Source: Cycas panzhihuaensis (lineage: Eukaryota > Cycadophyta). From it: DNA of 64,000 nt. The stretch lies in assembly GCA_023213395.1 (NCBI GenBank), contig CM041465.1, positions 198,469,741-198,533,740 on the forward strand, written 5' to 3'. The notes under the pieces are model-generated. The model did no database searches. It was not told the origin of the DNA and was given only the letters and a program-made list of their open reading frames with translations. Shown one piece after another: positions 11,026-24,029 of this stretch. How positions within the stretch are numbered: the first letter of the stretch is position 1; the number at the start of each line of letters is the position of its first letter. Both the position numbers and the translations under genes were made by a program.

Positions 11026-12490
11026 TTTTTCTCCTTAACACAATATTTTTTATAAAAAAAATAAATATATTTTTAATATTTGAGCTTTGAATCAATCGAC
11101 CACTTAGTGTATATGTGAGTTCAATATGTTTCTGATTGAAAATCTGAATTGTTTTGGCAGTTTTCACCCCTGTGTAGTCGTTAGTTAATGCCTATTTATT
11201 TTTTTATAAATTTATTATTTTTTTCAAAAGGTTTTAAAAAAATCAATTAAATTTGAATGATTTTTGAATTTCGTGGGTGCGATTTCAATTTATCCCCCTC
11301 TCTTATCAGCTCTTGGTCATATTAAGATCTATATGACCATATTTTAAAACAAATTTCAAACTTTATAAGACCTTTTTAATTAATTTGGCTTTAAAAAGGT
11401 ATTAGTTATATTTCATAAGTTTTGAGGTTCAGAGCCCCCTTCACGTGGTCATATTGCCTCCTAGGTGACTAGGGGCTAGTCTGTCAAAGGGGCCTTCTTA
11501 ACTTTATAAACATTTTTCTTTTTCTTTTCTTTTTTTCCCTTAATACATAGGATACCTAGCTATTTCTATAATATCTCTTTATTGGGGTATCAGTTTATGA
11601 TGAAACCTATCCCGTTGAGTCTAGAATTTTGTGGGCTATAGTTTAGACTGACTATTTGCCATAATTAGAGATGATTTGACCTAATTTTAATTAGTTTAAA
11701 TCAATCCTTTTTTTTAAAGCATCTTTTGAACTATTAACATAAAAAGTACCTTCCACTATTTTTGTTATAACTTTTCCGTTATGTATCAGATTTCTAATCT
11801 GTCTGTTTTATTGGGAAGTTAACTCATTTCTCTTCAAACTAACATATTTGTTTATAAATTTTAAAGTGTTCTTGTAGAATCTTTAAGATATCAAATTTGA
11901 GGAGCATAAAAGCTCCTAGTTTGTCATTATTGAACATTTTTATACATTATTTCTCAAGTTTATTGACTCAAAGCATATTAATCAACTCTTTAATTTATAT
12001 TTGACCACTTTACATTGTTTTATAAGTTTTTTACTAATATTAATAACCTTTTGAGCCCCCGACTCTTATTAATCTCCAAAAAAGGGGTCATATCATTTGT
12101 GCATTAAAATATTAACTTGTAGGAACCCATTTTTAAAATGGGCAGTTCCATTGAATAGATATTTTATTGATCTTCAAATTATTATAATCTTATATTAATT
12201 TGATATTGTTTAGTATGGCCTTGAAGCTTATTAACTTAAGCATTTGATATATCCCAACATGTTGGTCCTCTTAACCTTTTAAGGAATTCTTTCTTTTATT
12301 TTTCTTACTGATTAATTATGATATATATTTGAGGCTTTCATTTGACTTTTATATAGTTTCTTTAAGTTGATTTGTAGTAGAAAATTGATCATATACATCT
12401 AAAGCAAGTGACAAGTTAAGTAGTCTTGCATCCTAAAATAGGTACAATTTATTTTTTTGAAGTTTCTTCTTCATATTTTTCATCTTTCTA
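11026..12490 (+). other. leader of element A, distal part
   Basis: Non-coding. A block near 11765-11830 ('aacttttccgttatg', 'attgggaagttaac') corresponds to Copia-C 41755-41815, so the shared leader resumes after the ARM fragment. No open frame or motif is recognised. Confidence 0.5.
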
Positions 12491-12496
12491 AAGAGA

Positions 12497-13080
<584 letters not shown>

Positions 13081-13253
13081 TTCAGATTTCCTGCATTATA
13101 TATCTTCATCATAGACAAAAGGAATACTTATTAATCTTACATTAAAAAAGAAGGTCATTTTCTTGCTCCAGTTAATGTTTATTCAGAACAGACCTGCGAA
13201 GCGTCGAACGGACCAGGTGGCTAGGGTTTGAAGGGTATAGAGTCAAAGGCGGA

Positions 13254-13275
13254 GGGGGGGGGGGGGGGGGGGGGG
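13254..13275 (+). repeat. 22-nt homopolymeric G run in LINE 5' UTR
   Basis: An uninterrupted run of G in the 5' UTR, about 70 bases from the LINE start. The opposite strand gives a spurious proline run. The length may be imprecise because homopolymers are error-prone in sequencing. Confidence 0.9.
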
Positions 13276-13313
13276 TCCCTCTAGATGGTATCTGTGATGG
13301 CGTAAGGCCACGG

Positions 13314-14706
13314 ATGGATCCGGGCTTCTTCGAGATAGGGAAGGCAACCAGACGGGCCAGTTTTTTGAGGCGAACGGAGGAAGGCAGTGGAAGGAGAGGC
13401 GATGGAGAAGGGTGGGCAACCCTGGCTAGGGTGGATTTTGGGTTTAAGAGCAAGGACAATGGCAGGGGGGAGTTCTACGAGCAAATAGTAAGAGACACGA
13501 CTTTAAATCTCCATAAGGGCTTTGTGATTCCACTAGCAGTCAGATCTGAGTGTCCTTAGTCTGTACACAGCATTCTCTACAAAGGGCTTGATGCCATATA
13601 CGCTCCAGCCAAAGAAGGAACTTGTCTGTCCATGTTCGGTATTCCAGAAAACTTAAGGAGGCAGAGAGCCAAGATAGAAAGGGGGTAAGTCTATGTAGAG
13701 ATCTGCAGGTTCAAACTAGTGGTGAGTCTATGCAGTTTTTCAAGTTTTTGTAAGTTTTTTCTGCTTTCTAAATGATGCAAATATCACCAAACCAATCTCA
13801 GTCCTTACCCATGGGGAGGACCTACCTAGATGTATTGAGGAATGGAAACTATGAAGAACATGAAATTTACCCTATCAAGATTTGAAACAGATTTAAAATC
13901 TCGATTCCCAAAGAGGTAACTAAAAAGACTATACAATATTGGGAAAATAGCCTAGTGGGTAGGTTTTCAGGTCCTTGACCAGGATTAGACACCATCATAG
14001 AATGGATTAGAAATAAGTAGAAAACTAGAAACCCGGTTCAAGTTATGGTAATTCCAAAGGGGTGCGTCCTCTTTAGGTTTGCTAACCAGGAGGATTTGAT
14101 CCCCATCCTTCTAAAATCTCCATGGATGTTTGGGAGAAAGGCCATGTCTCTAGAGAAGTGGCATCCATATTTCAACCCTGGCATTCCTATGGTAAAGCAA
14201 GCCCGAGTTTGGGTGTAGATACGAGGGCTCCCTTTGCACTTCTGGAACTCAGAGACGGTAAAAGGGGCAGCCAGGATGATCGGGCCTTTACTAGCTATGG
14301 ATTCGGCAACAAAACATATATCTAGATTGATGAATGCTAGATTTTACGTCCCGACTAGGCTCGATAGTGAAACTCCTAGACAAGGTTGAAGATCCATCAT
14401 TCAATGTTTATTTTATGAAGTGGAGGGTTTTAGATACGCAAAGTGTAAGAGCATGGGGCATCTCCCCTATCAATGCCCGGGGGTCCCAATGAGGTTGGAC
14501 AAGCAGGAAGAAGGTAAAGAGAAAGAAGATGGAAAGTAGAAATAATCAGGGGGAAGGCACAAGCGGTGAGGTGCAAGAAAGGTTAGGAAAGGATGTGGAC
14601 AAAAATGAGCTTGGTGAAGGAACCGAGGCATCCAGAGGTGTAGAGTCGATCGATGGTAATGGTAAGACCCATAGTGAGATGGGCTAGGTAATAGTCTAGG
14701 AACTGG
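13314..14706 (+). pseudogene. LINE ORF1 (DUF4283-like and zinc knuckle), 5' part
   Basis: ORF1 of plant LINEs encodes an RNA-binding gag-like protein. The ATG at 13314 opens 81 codons before a TAG. A DUF4283-like region follows in broken frames at about 13930-14260, with pieces such as FANQEDLIP, KSPWMFG and EKWHPYFNP. A CCHC-type knuckle lies at about 14430-14480 (YAKCKSMGHLPYQCP), where the first Cys of C-x2-C is Tyr. The reading is cut by the Copia-B insertion at 14707-14711 and resumes at 19286. Several stops and frameshifts show it is dead. The DUF4283 assignment is from motif memory. Confidence 0.75.
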
Positions 14707-14711
14707 GCTCC

Positions 14712-14936
14712 TTTTAAGATATAATGTTTTATCTAGGTATGAAAGGGGGTTATGTTAAGACCACCCTCAATATAGTCATAGTGTAAGATGATGCCACTTG
14801 GCAGTATTAGAGTGATTGGTTACATTAGAGGTCGTAACCATCACATTGTTGATGTATACTTAAGAAGGTTCAATCTCAATGGAAAATATACTTCTTTTAC
14901 ATACAATTGGATCGATCTTTGCTTTATTTTTCATCA
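14712..14936 (+). repeat. 5' LTR of Copia-B
   Basis: The direct repeat of 19058-19280. It begins TTTTAAGATA where the partner has TGTTAAGATA, and ends TTTTTCATCA. Confidence 0.95.
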
Positions 14937-14949
14937 TAGTATCAGAGTA
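14937..14949 (+). other. primer-binding site of Copia-B
   Basis: TAGTATCAGAGTA directly follows the 5' LTR; it differs from the TGGTATCAGAG methionine-tRNA site by one G-to-A change in the first 11 bases. Confidence 0.85.
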
Positions 14950-15579
14950 GGCCACCCAAACTGATCTTTTTTAAAAAATTTCTCATGTCTAGCAGTTCCA
15001 TTAAGGATTGAAGTAGCAAACAAGGTAGTTAGGACATCTGCATCATTATTTCTCTGGCGTGCAGGAATCGCATGCACCTATCTGATTTTTTTTAAAAGTG
15101 TCAGATCGCAATGAAATTTGGTGGGAAAGTAGATCGAAGCACGCTGAGCATATTTATCTTCTGGAGTAGAGTCATCTGAGGTCATTTTCTAGGCCAAATC
15201 GAGCCTGAACTAGTCTATGCGTTTTTGGAGGATTTACATCAAAAATCTTCACGATTTTCTCAGAATATCCAGTATTTCCAGTCAAAAACCCTTCTTAGTA
15301 TCAATACATTGAATTTGCATCCATATTCAAAGATTTGTTTCGAGTTTTTTCCAGTAATTTAAAAAAAAACTGATTTTCTGCCCTACCCGCTATTTTTTCT
15401 TTCTAGAGCAGTTTTCTCTCATCTAAGAAACTTTTTCGAAAAACTGACTTCAGATCCACATAGGCGACTGAGAAACCTCGATTTTGAGGTATTTTTTTAT
15501 TTAAGACGTACACCTAGGGTTTTGTCGAATCCAGATAATACATCTGGATATCTTTATGTGTTTTTTGACTTGAAGAAAA
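14950..15579 (+). other. Copia-B leader
   Basis: A 5' untranslated leader of about 0.6 kb between the primer site and the gag start codon at 15580. An upstream in-frame ATG at 15522 exists, but gag homology begins only at 15580. Confidence 0.65.
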
Positions 15580-18500
15580 TGTCTTCATCCCTTATTTCTC
15601 TGCCTGAACTAGCAAAATTAACTGGTTCTAACTATCATATATGGAAAATCAAGTTAGAAACCATTTTGAGGGTAAAAAATGCTTGGGAAATTGCTGAAGG
15701 GACAGAAAAATGTCCTCTAGTTGGTGATGACAAGCTAGGAAGTTAGATTGAAAGAAATAATATGGCCAGTCTCACATTGAAAATGTCAATTTCAGATTCA
15801 GTTTTAGTCTATGTTGAAAAATTGAAACTGGCATCTGAAATATGGAAATGCTTGGAAATTTTATATGGGCAAAAGAACAAGGCAAGAATAATTGCACTCA
15901 AAGAAGAACTGTACAAACTTCACATGAAAGAAAATGAAGAGGTAGAGGATTTTATGCATAAAATTATTCTTATCGAAATAACCTCTTAAGTGCCGGAGGT
16001 ATAATTTTTGAACAAGACTTGGTAGAAATTGTAACTGCAAGGTTACCAAAGTCATTTGACATAATTGTCAATACTATCACAGACAGTGATAGGTTAGACA
16101 AGTTAACTCTTGATGAATTGATAGGATTGTTGCTTAGACAAGAACAGAGAAACAAAATGTATGAAAATACGACAGAATTGGAGGATGCATTTACATCTAG
16201 ACTGAATCTCGGGCCAAGAGGAAGACAACAACTTCGAGGACAAAGTAGAACAGTAGACTTCCAAGGAGGAGGACACTGGCAAAGTTCCAGAGGGCGAGGA
16301 TGGAGTAGAGAAAATAGAGTCTGTTATAACTGTGGAAGAATCAGATACTTCGCCAGTAGTTGTAGAATCTTTGATATTTGCTGCTATTGCGGACAAAGTG
16401 GACACTATCGATATCAATGTCCACAAAGACGAAGTGAAATTCAGAAAGGAAAGCAACCCATTGGAGGCTACAGCAAAGAGAAGGACGAAGAGGAGGAGGA
16501 AGAAGAGACAGCTTTCATCACATCGTTAGTTACTGGTATGAAAGACAAAGACATATGGTACATAGACTCAGGAGCCTCCAAACATATGACAAGTCAGGAA
16601 GAATGGTTTAAAACCATGAAACCCTACAATATGGACAAATCAGTAGAATTGGGCGACAAGTACTCCCTTAATATAAAAGGGATTGGAACTATCTCAGTAA
16701 ATCTGGATGGAAATGAAAAAAGAATTGGAAATGTTCTATTTATACCAGATCTAAAAATAAATCTCCTCTCTGTTTCTCAATTAAGTAAAAAGGGGTTGAG
16801 AACCATCTTCAATGAAGAAGGGAATTATCATATTCTTGACATGAAGAGAGGTGGGAAAATTGTTGCAAAAGGAATCAGATGTAATGATCTTTACAAACTC
16901 TTGTCAGATCTTGTACTTCCTTATCTGGAAGAAAAAGCTTGTACTGCTTCTAAATCTAGTAATAAAGCTTGGACAGGACAAAAACCTGATGTAAGTCTTC
17001 TCAGAATTTTTGGCAGCTAAGAATTTGTGTATATTCCTGATAAAAAAAGGTCCAAATTGGATGCAAAAAGCATAGAATATATTTTAATAGGCTACAGTAA
17101 ATATTCAAAGGTCTACAAATGCATAGATCCAAAAACTAATAAAATTTATGTAAGCAGAGATGTTTTTAACGAAGAAAACTCTGTTGAATCCTCACAAATT
17201 AGAATAATAGAAGATGAGAAGAAAAATGAACAGGAAGCTGTCAGACATGAAGGGATGCAAGAAGATGATGAGCAAGAAAATAAGTCAGAAATTACCTTAG
17301 AAAATCAAGAAGCTGAAGAAAGAAGTGATTCAGAAATCACTTCAGAAGAAGGACAAGCAGATCCATCTTCAACCAGTCAAGTACCAGAAGACATGATCGG
17401 AAAAGAAGACCCACGAAAATAGAAAAAACTGCCAAAATGGTACATTAAAAAAGTTGAAGAAGGAAATGTAATAGAACAGAAAACATGGGGATAAAAGTCA
17501 AGAGCCCTTCTAAGCAAAGTCGAACCATAGAACTTTCAAGAAGCAAAAGATCATCCAAAATGGAAAGCGGCAATGGACAATGAAATGAACTCAATCAAGA
17601 AGAATCAAACATGGGAGCTAGTAGAACTACACACTTGATAAATCCATGAAGCGCAAATGGGTTTACAAAACAAAAAGGGGGATGGATGGCAAAATAGAAA
17701 AATACAAGGCAAGGTTAGTTGCAAAAGGGTACACTCAAACATTAGGAGTAGATTTTGATGAGACCTTCTCTCTAGTAGCAAAAATGAATATAGTAAGAAC
17801 AGTAATTGCCTTGGCTGCAGCACAACACTGGAAAATCTCACAGCTAGATGTAAAAAGTACCTTCTTGAATGGTGAGCTGGAAGAAGAAGTCTATATGCAA
17901 TAACTAGAAGGATACGCTAAACAGGGGCAAGAGAATCTGGTTTGCAAGCTAAAAAAGGCTCTATATAGTCTAAAACAAGCTTCACACGCCTGGTATGCCA
18001 AATTAGACCATTTTTTTGAAGAAAATAAGTTTGCTCGGTGCAACTCTGACTCCAGTCTCTACATAAGAAAAACAAACAACAAGATAACAATAATTGTTAT
18101 CTATGTAGATGATATGCTCCTCACTAGATATGATGAAGAAGGAATTAAGTGGATCAAAAGTCAGCTGCAGCAAAAATTTGAAATGACAGACTTGGGGCTT
18201 CTAAATTACTACTTGGCACTGGAGGTAGGTCAACATCAAAACTATATAACCTTGTCCCAAAGTAACTACATCAGAAGTCTGCTTGTTTGATTTCAAATGG
18301 AGAATTGCAATCCATGCACAACACCCATGGAAACAAACTATGACTTAATAATAGATAGTATCGAAAGGATGTAGATGTCACACTGTACAAGCAAATGATT
18401 GGAAGTCTAATTTATTTAATGACCACGGGCAGAGCATATCCTACTCAGTAGGACTGATATCCAGATACATGCAAAATCCAAAGTTGAGACATTGGTAAGC

Positions 18501-19050
18501 TGCAAAAAGAGTCTTAAGATATCTAAAAGGAACAACAGATTTCAAGTTAGTATACTTGAAAGGGTATCTAGTCGAAATATCAGGGTACTACAACTCTGAC
18601 TGGGCAGGTGACAAAGAACAAAGGAAATCCACCAGCGGATATTGTTTCTTCTTAGGAGCCTCAATAATCTCATGGTGTAGTAAGAAACAAACTACAATAA
18701 CTCTGTCCTCTACAGAAGCGGAATACAAAGCAGCTATATTAACAACCTGTGAAGCTATATGGTTAAGGCAACTTCTGTTGGACTTGGATCAATAGAAAAA
18801 AGAAGCAACCTCCTTGAAGTGTGACAATCAAAGTGCTATCAAGCTGACTAAAAATCCAGTTCTACATGCAAGGACAAAGCACATTGAAGTTCATCATCAT
18901 TTCATAAGAGACAAAGTACGTAATAAAGAGATAGACTTGGAATACTACCCCTCAGCAGAACAAGTTGCAGATCTTCTCACAAAACCTCTTAGAAGAGAAA
19001 GACTCAAATATTTAAGAGACAAAATTAGATTATTAGAGATAAAACATTAA
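15580..19050 (+). pseudogene. Copia-B gag-pol, integrase core deleted
   Basis: Gag starts at 15580 (MSSSLISLPELAKLTGSNYH), with a TAG near 15744 and a one-base frameshift near 15986. Two CCHC knuckles follow (16321-16420, CYNCGR... and CCYCGQSGHYRYQC). The protease motif WYIDSGASKHM is at 16556. After NDLYKLL (about 16885) the frame passes straight to a C-terminal integrase segment (PDVSLLRIFGS, 16987, then a stop), so the gag-pre-integrase zinc motif and the D-D-E core are absent. RT spans about 17640-18330 with the catalytic motif YVDDM at 18102-18116 intact. RNase H spans 18556-19050 (STEAEYKAA, TKHIEVHHHFIRD). There are at least five in-frame stops. Confidence 0.9.
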
Positions 19051-19057
19051 GAGGGGT
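19048..19057 (+). other. polypurine tract of Copia-B
   Basis: TAAGAGGGGT lies immediately before the 3' LTR, the expected plus-strand primer position. Confidence 0.8.
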
Positions 19058-19280
19058 TGTTAAGATATAATGTTTTATCTAGGTATGAAAGGGGGTCATG
19101 TTAAGACCACCCTCAATATAGTCATAGTGTAAGATGATGCCACTTGGCGATGTCGAGGCGATTGGTTACATTAGAGGTTGTAACCATCACATTGTTGATG
19201 TATACTTAAGAAGGTTGAATCTCAATGGAAAATACACTTCTTTTACCTAATTCAGATCGATCTTTGCTACATTTTCATCA
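19058..19280 (+). repeat. 3' LTR of Copia-B
   Basis: Starts TGTTAAGATA, ends CATTTTCATCA, followed by the GCTCC duplication. It pairs with 14712-14936. Confidence 0.95.
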
Positions 19281-19285
19281 GCTCC

Positions 19286-19906
19286 GCCTCGGCATGCCCT
19301 ATAGATAAAACAAAAGCTGGAGAGATTCTGGTAGACAAGGTAATTCAGGAAGATGGTGTTAAGGAAATAGTGGAATCAGAGATTGGAAGGGGAGTAACCA
19401 AAGGTATAGAGATTGTCAGAAACACGAGACCAGTATCGTGCTTAGATCAGGAATTGGTGACAGACGGTACTAAGGATCAAACAAAGGTTACTGGTCAGAT
19501 AGCTGGGGGTGGGGATTTATCCCCTATAGCCATAGAGCTAGCTCTGGCTCAGATTGTGAAGAATATTAACTGTGATTTAGAGGATTACTTATCGAGAGGC
19601 AAGAGGGGGACATCGGGAGCGGCCCAGTGGAGGCGGTGGGTATCGTGGCAAGGAGATGTTGGGTCCAAGGTCAAAGTTGTGGATCCAGATAAGGGAGGAG
19701 GTGGGACACATAAATGGATCTCAAAAGGTAACATGCCAGATCCGAGGAAGGCTCTAGACTATGGGATGGAAAAGAAGGTGGGAAGACCACCTAAAAAGGT
19801 AACCAGAGAAAAGGAAACACAGGCTCAGATCGACATGGGATACCAGAGTATGTTAAAGGAGGGGAGAATGCTAGAGGGCCCTATCCTCAGAAGCAGGAAA
19901 GGATGA
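19286..19906 (+). pseudogene. LINE ORF1, 3' part
   Basis: The continuation of ORF1 after Copia-B, with a 178-codon open frame (19370-19906). It is hydrophilic and rich in Lys, Gly and Glu, with a basic stretch KKVGRPPKKVTREK that resembles an AT-hook-like GRPPK core. The stop at 19904-19906 precedes the ORF2 start by 22 bases, the usual tight spacing of plant LINE ORFs. Function of the basic tail is unknown; nucleic-acid binding is an inference. Confidence 0.7.
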
Positions 19907-19928
19907 GGGGAGGAGCTCTAGGATATCC

Positions 19929-22900
19929 ATGAAGGTTTTATCCTCGAACATTAAGGGCCTCAATGCCCCATCAAAGCAGAGATTAGTTAAGGAATTGAGG
20001 ACTATGACAGGCATGGATCTTGTCCTTTTGCAGGAGATAAAAGTGGAACAGGCTAAGGAAGGAGAGGTGTTTAACAAGATCTAGAGAAGGGGAGATGGGA
20101 GGGCAGTCACAGGATCGGCAGGCTCCGGGTGGTTGGCCTTCCTTTGGAACCCAAGTAGGTGGAAAGGCTATGAGGTGGGCATGAATGAGTACTTCATAAC
20201 CCTAGGTTTGGTTTGTGTACGGACTAATAAGGAGTATTGGATAACCAATGTTTACGCCCCCCACTTCATATGAGGGTAGGAAGAGCTTATGGGAAAGACT
20301 GAGGAAGGCCCATAAAGATTGGTACGGCCCCTGGTTGGTGGCGGGGGACTTTAATTCTCCCCTAAGCCCAGATGAGAAGATAGGGGGGGAAAGTGGTTGG
20401 ACCAGAAGTATGTCTGATCTTGGAGAGTTCTTGCAAGTGGCAGGCTTGATGGACGTTCCCCTTAGGGGAGCCAAGTACACCTAGTCTAACAGGTGGTTAG
20501 GACATAATCACATTCAGTGTAGATTAAATAGGATGCTAACAAACTTTGAATGGTCCTGTCACTTCAAAGGAACTAAACTTGAGGCTCTACTGAAGTCTGG
20601 TTCGGACCACTCTCCCTTAGTTCTTGAGGGATCCATCCTGGGTAATCATAAAGGGGCCCCCTTCGGTTTTGAACTCATGTGGCAAAAGCACCTGGACCTT
20701 AGGGGGAGGATTGGTGAGTGATGGAGAGTCCCAGTTCAAAGCTATGCCATGTTCAGGTTTTCGAAGAAGTTGAATTGGATTAAACAAAAAATCAAGATCT
20801 AGAATAGGGAGGTCTTTGGAAACATCTTTAAAGACAAAGATGCCTTGCTGACAGAGCTAAAAGGGACAGAGGATAGGATCCAACTAGAAGGAAGGACCCA
20901 GGATTTGGATCAAACTGAACATTTCATCACCAGGAAATTAGAAGAGGTGTTGGCTAGGGAGGAAATCCTATGGAAACAGAAATCCACAGAGCAGTAGATT
21001 AGGGAGGGGGACAGAAATGCTAAGTTCTTCCATCTGTCCACCTTGAAGCACAGGGCTCATAACAGAATCAATAAACTTTGAAGTAAAGATGGGGTAATGC
21101 ATGAGTTGGAGGATCAGTTTGGTGGAATTGCAATACAATACTCCAAGGAGTTATACGCAGAACCTGGATGCCAGGATCCTGACCTAAGGGCTGGCCTTAT
21201 GGAACACATTCCAAAAGTGATTTTTGAGGCTCTAAACAGTAAACTGACAAAACCTTTTTCTTAGGAAGAAGTTAAGAATGCCTTATTCAAAATGGGTGGG
21301 GATAAGGCCCCAAGGCCAGATGGGTTTCCTCCCAATTTTTTTTAAGAATATTGGGAGATAATTAAGGATGACTTAATATTGGTGTTAAATGAATTCTTTC
21401 TCAAGCGGATAATTCTGAAAGAGTGGTAGGCTACTTTTCTGGTCTTGATCCCGAAGAAGGAGGGAGCAGAAGTGTTAGAAGATTTTAGACCAATCAGCCT
21501 CTATAACGTAAAATATAAGATTTTGGCTAAAGTGTTAGCAAACCATCTCAGGGAGATCCTTTTGGCAATTATTTCACCAAATCAAGATGGATTTGTCAAG
21601 GGAAGACAAATTATGGATGATATTATTACTATCTACGAAACCCTACATTCGACTCTTCATCGTAAGGAAGCAGGTATGATAATTAAAACAGATATGTCCA
21701 AGGCCTACAACCGAGTGGCTTGGGACTATCTACTGGACTACCTAGAGGCATTTGGTTTTGGGGAGGTATGCAGGGACTGGATGAGATGCTGCATATCCAA
21801 GGTCTCATTCTCGGTGATTATAAACAGGTGGTCGACACCTTTCCTTTCCGTATCTAGGGGTTTAAGACAAGGCGATCCCCTCTCTCCCTTCCTCTTCATT
21901 ATTATGTTAGAATTGTTAGGGTGGGCTACAATAGAGGCCCAGCGTATTGGGTGGATAATAGGCCTGAAGGCATCTTCCAATTTGGACAATATTGTGCATC
22001 ACTAGTTTATTGACGATAACATCTTTCTATGCAGGGCCTCCCTGGGGGAGGCTAGGGCCTTAAAAGTAGGTCTTCGGGTATATGAAAGGGCTACCAACCA
22101 AAGAATCAACCTGGATAAGAGCTCAGTCTTTTTTATCAATACAACGAAGAGGTAGCAGAGAAGGTTTAGCAGGATACTGGAGATCTCCAGAAGACCCCTT
22201 CCTGCCTCATACCTGGGCATGCCTCTCTTCATGGGTAAAATGAAGAAGAATCTGTGGGACCCCGTTGTGAGTAGATTCAATAGGAAATTGGTGGGATGGA
22301 AAGAGGCACTTCTTAGCTGAGCTGAGAAAATTCAGTTAGTGGTGGCCTCTCTTCAGAGCATTCCAGTTTATCAAATGACCATATTTAAGATGTCGGGCAA
22401 CGTTATCTCCACTATGGAGGGCATTATGAAGAGATTTCTTTGGTCCAAGGCCGAAGATAAAAAAAGAGTTCATCTGGTGTCATGGGAGAAGGTTTGTAAG
22501 CCTAAATGGGTGGGGGGTCTTAATGTTAGAAGGTTGGGCCTTTTCAACGAAGCTCTTTTGGCCAAGATGGGGTGGAGACTTACCAAAGAAGCTGGGTCAG
22601 TCTGGGGGAGAATCATAGCAAGGAAATACTTAAGGGATAAATATTTCTTGATAGAGGAGGAGTTTTACCTCGAGGGTTCCCCTATATGGAGGACCATCCA
22701 GTCTACGCAGTCCTTCTTACGAGAAGGAATGCATTAGAGATTGGGGGATGGAGAAAGTATAAGATTCTGGGAAGACAAATGGTGTGGACACTCCAAATTA
22801 GAGGAGATGCCAAATATTGGCATCATGAAGAGGGATTGCGAGAATAGCTTTGGGTCTCGTGTTAAGCATTATTGGGTGGGGCAGGGTAAGGATAGACGAT

Positions 22901-24029
22901 GGAGATCATTTAAGGAGCTGTAAGGTCTTGAGGAGGAGATTCATAGAGTGAAGGTGGTTTTAGAAAACTAGTACATTATGAAGCAGTCCTTTCCTGATAC
23001 TCTGGTTTGGCCCCTTTCGTCAAAGGGTTCATATACAGTTAAATATGGTTATAATATGATGATGAAGAATGAAGGTTGGGCTAGGAATGATTTGCTAGCT
23101 GGGGTTTGGAAGATGGGGCTCCTCCCGAAGATCATCGCGTTTTGGTGGTTATGCTTACAAAATAAAATCCTTACAACAGATAGCCTCTTGAAGTGAGGCT
23201 TCCAGCTGGTGAATAGGTGCATTCTATGCAAGGTGGAAGCTGAGTCCCTGGACCACCTATGTATCCATTGCCCCTATGCCACAGGAATCTAGAACGAAAT
23301 TTAGTCTAGGTTGGGTCTAGCTTAGATTTCATCTAAATCGCTAAACGATCAGTGGATAGGTTGGGATTCTCTATTTAAGAGGAAAACGCTTACTAGCCTT
23401 TGGAAGATGATCCTACCAGTTGGCTCTTGGAATATCTAGAAGGAACGCAACAGGAGAATTTTTTAGGGTAAAGAGACAGACAGTTCGATTGTGCTCACTG
23501 AGATTAGGAAGGGTATCTCAGAAATGTTGGTTCCCCTAAGGAGGATAGGATTCCCAAGGGGGAAGAAGGCATTCTTGAGGAATGGGGAATAGGTCTTCTG
23601 AAGGGTCGTAGAGAGAGGAGAAGAGAAATCAAATGGAGCCCTCCAAACATAACCTGGGGAAAAATTAACTTTGACAAAGTTGGTAAAGGTAATCCCGGAG
23701 AGGCGGGATGGGGAGGACTCTGCAGGGATCACATGGGGAATTTGAATTAGGCTTTCGCAGAGTATTTATGACTCTAATCAAACCAAAAAGCTGAGGTGTA
23801 GGCCATGCAAAGGGCGATAGCTCTGATGGACAAGGAGGGAGTTCAGAAGGTGATCGTAGAAGGTGATTCCATGTATGTGATAAAATGCTTAAGGGGGGAA
23901 GCGAATCCTGGGTGGGAAAATATAGATATTATTAGAGATGTACAAGATGTTTTGAGTTCCAAAATTGATATCCAGTTCCAGCACACCTACAGGGAAGGGA
24001 ATTCGATAGCGGCATCGGCAAATTGGTAG
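19929..24029 (+). pseudogene. LINE ORF2: endonuclease, reverse transcriptase, RNase H
   Basis: The ATG at 19929 opens an APE-type endonuclease: SSNIKGLNAP, LLQEIK with the catalytic Glu, WLVAGDFNSPLSP near 20335, and SGSDHSPLVL near 20600. RT lies at about 21430-22320: LIPKKEGA, EDFRPISLYN, KTDMSKAYNRVAWDYL and SRGLRQGDPLSPFLF. The catalytic box reads FIDDN (22006-22020) rather than the usual F/Y-A-D-D. A zf-RVT-like Cys/His region lies near 23140-23290 (RCILCKVEAESLDHLCIHC). A C-terminal RNase H spans 23660-24010 (INFDKVG, VEGDSMYVI, HTYREGNS). Frameshifts near 20250 and between 23590 and 23630, and many stops, often at Trp or Gln positions, inactivate it. Confidence 0.9.

Larger units (their letters stand above)
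14712..19280 (+). mobile_element. Copia-B, integrase-core-deleted copia element
   Basis: A compact 4.57-kb Ty1/copia element inserted in LINE ORF1 with the perfect duplication GCTCC (14707-14711 and 19281-19285). LTRs are 14712-14936 and 19058-19280, about 93% identical by eye. PBS, gag, protease, RT, RNase H and PPT are all present in order, but the integrase catalytic core is missing, so the element could not supply its own integration. It is the best-preserved coding element here. Confidence 0.95.

Noticed and set aside
13172-13484. Minus-strand frames with a proline run near 13250
   Set aside because: They are the complement of the 22-G run and lie opposite the LINE ORF1; no protein family features.
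16103-16456. 117-codon minus-strand frame
   Set aside because: Antisense shadow of the Copia-B gag, Ser/Thr-rich because the sense strand is Arg/Glu-rich.
21738-22280. Minus-strand frames of 83 and 92 codons
   Set aside because: Antisense to the LINE reverse transcriptase, which has clear motifs on the plus strand.
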